From Alkalihalobacterium chitinilyticum (GTDB lineage: Bacteria; Bacillota; Bacilli; Bacillales; Bacillaceae_F), in the NCBI RefSeq assembly GCF_029028005.1, contig NZ_JAOTPO010000004.1, positions 1-64,000 on the forward strand: a stretch of DNA of 64,000 nt, read 5' to 3'. The notes below the pieces were generated by a model, which was not told the DNA's origin, ran no database searches, and was given only the letters and a program-made list of their open reading frames with translations. Both the position numbers and the translations under genes were made by a program. How positions within the stretch are numbered: position 1 is the stretch's first letter; each line of letters begins with the position of its first letter. This document shows positions 62,579-64,000 of this stretch, in pieces.

Positions 62579-64000
62579 CTATATTTCTTTATACAACGGA
62601 TTAGGTACACCGATATAGGCATAATCGGTCACATCATCTTTTAACCGCATAATGGTTAATGCCTTTGTTTCCACGGTTGGGCCGAGTAACGCCTCCATAT
62701 CCATCTCTACATCTTCTCGTAAGGTTTCATCCTGTTTAAGTTCGGTGAAAATGTTGATGCACACTTCTCTTACAACATCCCAAAGCTCTTGCTCATGGAG
62801 CGGATATTGTCTTGCTAGATGAGCCGTAAGCTCCCCAATGTGACTTTGGAACACCGTATGGATGACTTTGTTTTGCATTTCAACGAAATCATCACCAATC
62901 GTAACGGAATTAGGATAAAAGGTACCAGGTACCCCTTGTTGATCTAATCTCTTTTTATAAACCCTTACACCGCCTAAATCTCGAATGAACGCTTTAACAG
63001 GCTCATTGTCTTTAAAAACGATCAATGAATTTTGTAAATGTCCTTCTAGACCAATGCCGTAGCGGGTCATCAATGGAATAATCCCAGAAAGAACGACATC
63101 GATATATTTTTTAAAGAAAGATTTTACATTCTCTTCTAACGAATGGTACGGACGGCGCAAGTTGAATTGATCGACAATCTCATAAACGACTGAACGGTTT
63201 GAAACAGGAGACGGGCTGTATAATCCACAAGCGACCATTACATTTTCACCTTCATTGACGAGCGACTCTGGATTGGGACGAATGAGCAGTGATAAATTTT
63301 TATTTCGATGATACAATTGGGTGTCATTTTCGATTGTGGAGTTAAAGCGTATTCCAAAGTCTTCACCTGCAACGTGAAATGTTCCGTTAAAGTTTTTCTC
63401 TCTTTCTAAAATGGTTTTAATGATGCCTGTCAATTCTGGACCATTATGGACAGAGTTTGGAGAGATCGTTCGGACAGCACTAGTCATTTGTACGTTGATC
63501 GGTAATTTAAGGTGGTATTTTTTATCGACAGAAATCGGTGCAACCGTACGGACTGACAGCGTCGGCTTTATTGGCAGCCGATAATTGTCAATCAAAAAGA
63601 TGTCCCCCTTTTCTAACTCATTTGCATATAATTCCGGTAAAGTTTGATCCTTTTGCCACGGATGCACGGGTAAAACGACATGTTCGTCTGGATTTACTCC
63701 TTTTGCTAAACAACTATTGATAAAACAGTCATAGAGCGTAGGGTATTCTTTGGACCAGAATTCGTTCATCTGTCGGCGTTCAAACTGCGGGTTTATATAA
63801 ACGACATCTTTATGAAGAGCCACAAAAGACAGTTCAACCACTTGATCAAACTCTGAAGAATACTGCACAATTTCTCCGATCGTTAATCCGACTTTGGACT
63901 TCGTACACGGATGAAGCTGGTGTCCTGTCACACAAGACTGCTCAAAAAATAAGGCCCGATCAAAAGTTGGGTCTGTAGCTGCTAAGCCGTTTACAAGCTC
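62579..64000 (-). CDS. IucA/IucC-family siderophore synthetase, C-terminal part
   Basis: The frame is open through the window edge at 64000, so the N-terminus is missing. The visible 473 residues include CVTGHQLHPCTKSKVGLT (the GHPxHPxxK nucleotide motif, with Gln for Pro), VLPVHPWQKDQTLP, LPINVQMTSAVRTISPNSVH (shown to its core MTSAVRTISPNSV) and the FhuF-like iron-handling C-terminus RDLGGVRVYK. NIS synthetases join citrate with amines in siderophores such as petrobactin or aerobactin. The gene's partners lie outside the window. Confidence 0.88.
   Translation of the reverse strand, partial: ELVNGLAATDPTFDRALFFEQSCVTGHQLHPCTKSKVGLTIGEIVQYSSEFDQVVELSFVALHKDVVYINPQFERRQMNEFWSKEYPTLYDCFINSCLAKGVNPDEHVVLPVHPWQKDQTLPELYANELEKGDIFLIDNYRLPIKPTLSVRTVAPISVDKKYHLKLPINVQMTSAVRTISPNSVHNGPELTGIIKTILEREKNFNGTFHVAGEDFGIRFNSTIENDTQLYHRNKNLSLLIRPNPESLVNEGENVMVACGLYSPSPVSNRSVVYEIVDQFNLRRPYHSLEENVKSFFKKYIDVVLSGIIPLMTRYGIGLEGHLQNSLIVFKDNEPVKAFIRDLGGVRVYKKRLDQQGVPGTFYPNSVTIGDDFVEMQNKVIHTVFQSHIGELTAHLARQYPLHEQELWDVVREVCINIFTELKQDETLREDVEMDMEALLGPTVETKALTIMRLKDDVTDYAYIGVPNPLYKEI

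Overview
The window looks like chromosomal DNA of a low-GC, endospore-forming Bacillaceae species. Evidence: AT-rich sequence, strong GGAGG-type ribosome binding sites with frequent TTG and GTG starts, sporulation-kinase-type histidine kinases, a candidate gamma-type SASP, a class IV PHA synthase pair, and many small membrane or lipoprotein genes of Bacillus-type families. There is no rRNA, tRNA, prophage or CRISPR array that I can support. Most genes lie on the minus strand.

Layout. 1-1050: the 5' half of a group IIC intron (RNA plus the N-terminal part of its reverse transcriptase) inserted directly behind a terminator hairpin. 1.1-9.8 kb: small membrane proteins, a TetR regulator divergent from an MMPL exporter and its YhgE-like partner, a D-cysteine desulfhydrase-like PLP enzyme, and a 14-copy 51-bp repeat array. 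9.6-16.4 kb: small lipoproteins and DUF proteins, a GAF-GGDEF diguanylate cyclase with a structured leader, and a decayed histidine kinase. 16.4-18.8 kb: an SDR plus acyl-CoA synthetase operon. 20-25 kb: a TetR/CDF efflux operon with two inverted operator-like sites, a peroxiredoxin and a hemolysin III homologue. 25-36 kb: small spore- or membrane-type genes, a chemoreceptor, azoreductase, large catalase and a MarR regulator. 37-48 kb: an XRE-PAS regulator, a GH18-like/NodB/GT2 fusion that should make and de-N-acetylate a polysaccharide, a sporulation-type kinase, an M50 protease and phaR-phaC. 48-64 kb: P450, a methyltransferase/response regulator/kinase operon, sirtuin, DUF4139 and WYL proteins, erythromycin esterase family protein, fhs, a truncated deaminase, a rhodanese and the C-terminal part of an NIS siderophore synthetase.

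The most unusual signal is between the genes. Seven intergenic loci carry repeats with a 51- or 53-bp period, close to five DNA helical turns, and an eighth has a 20-21-bp period, close to two turns. They fall into families that recur with diverged sequence: a 51-bp direct repeat at 8.9 and 44.9 kb, with a possible diverged member at 33.5 kb; a 53-bp repeat at 22.4 kb and inverted at 36.5 kb; and a four-arm palindromic element at 28.7 and 61.3 kb whose spacing is identical to the base (177 bp, arms 51 bp apart) although the spacer sequences differ. I cannot explain these by coding, CRISPR or ordinary terminators.
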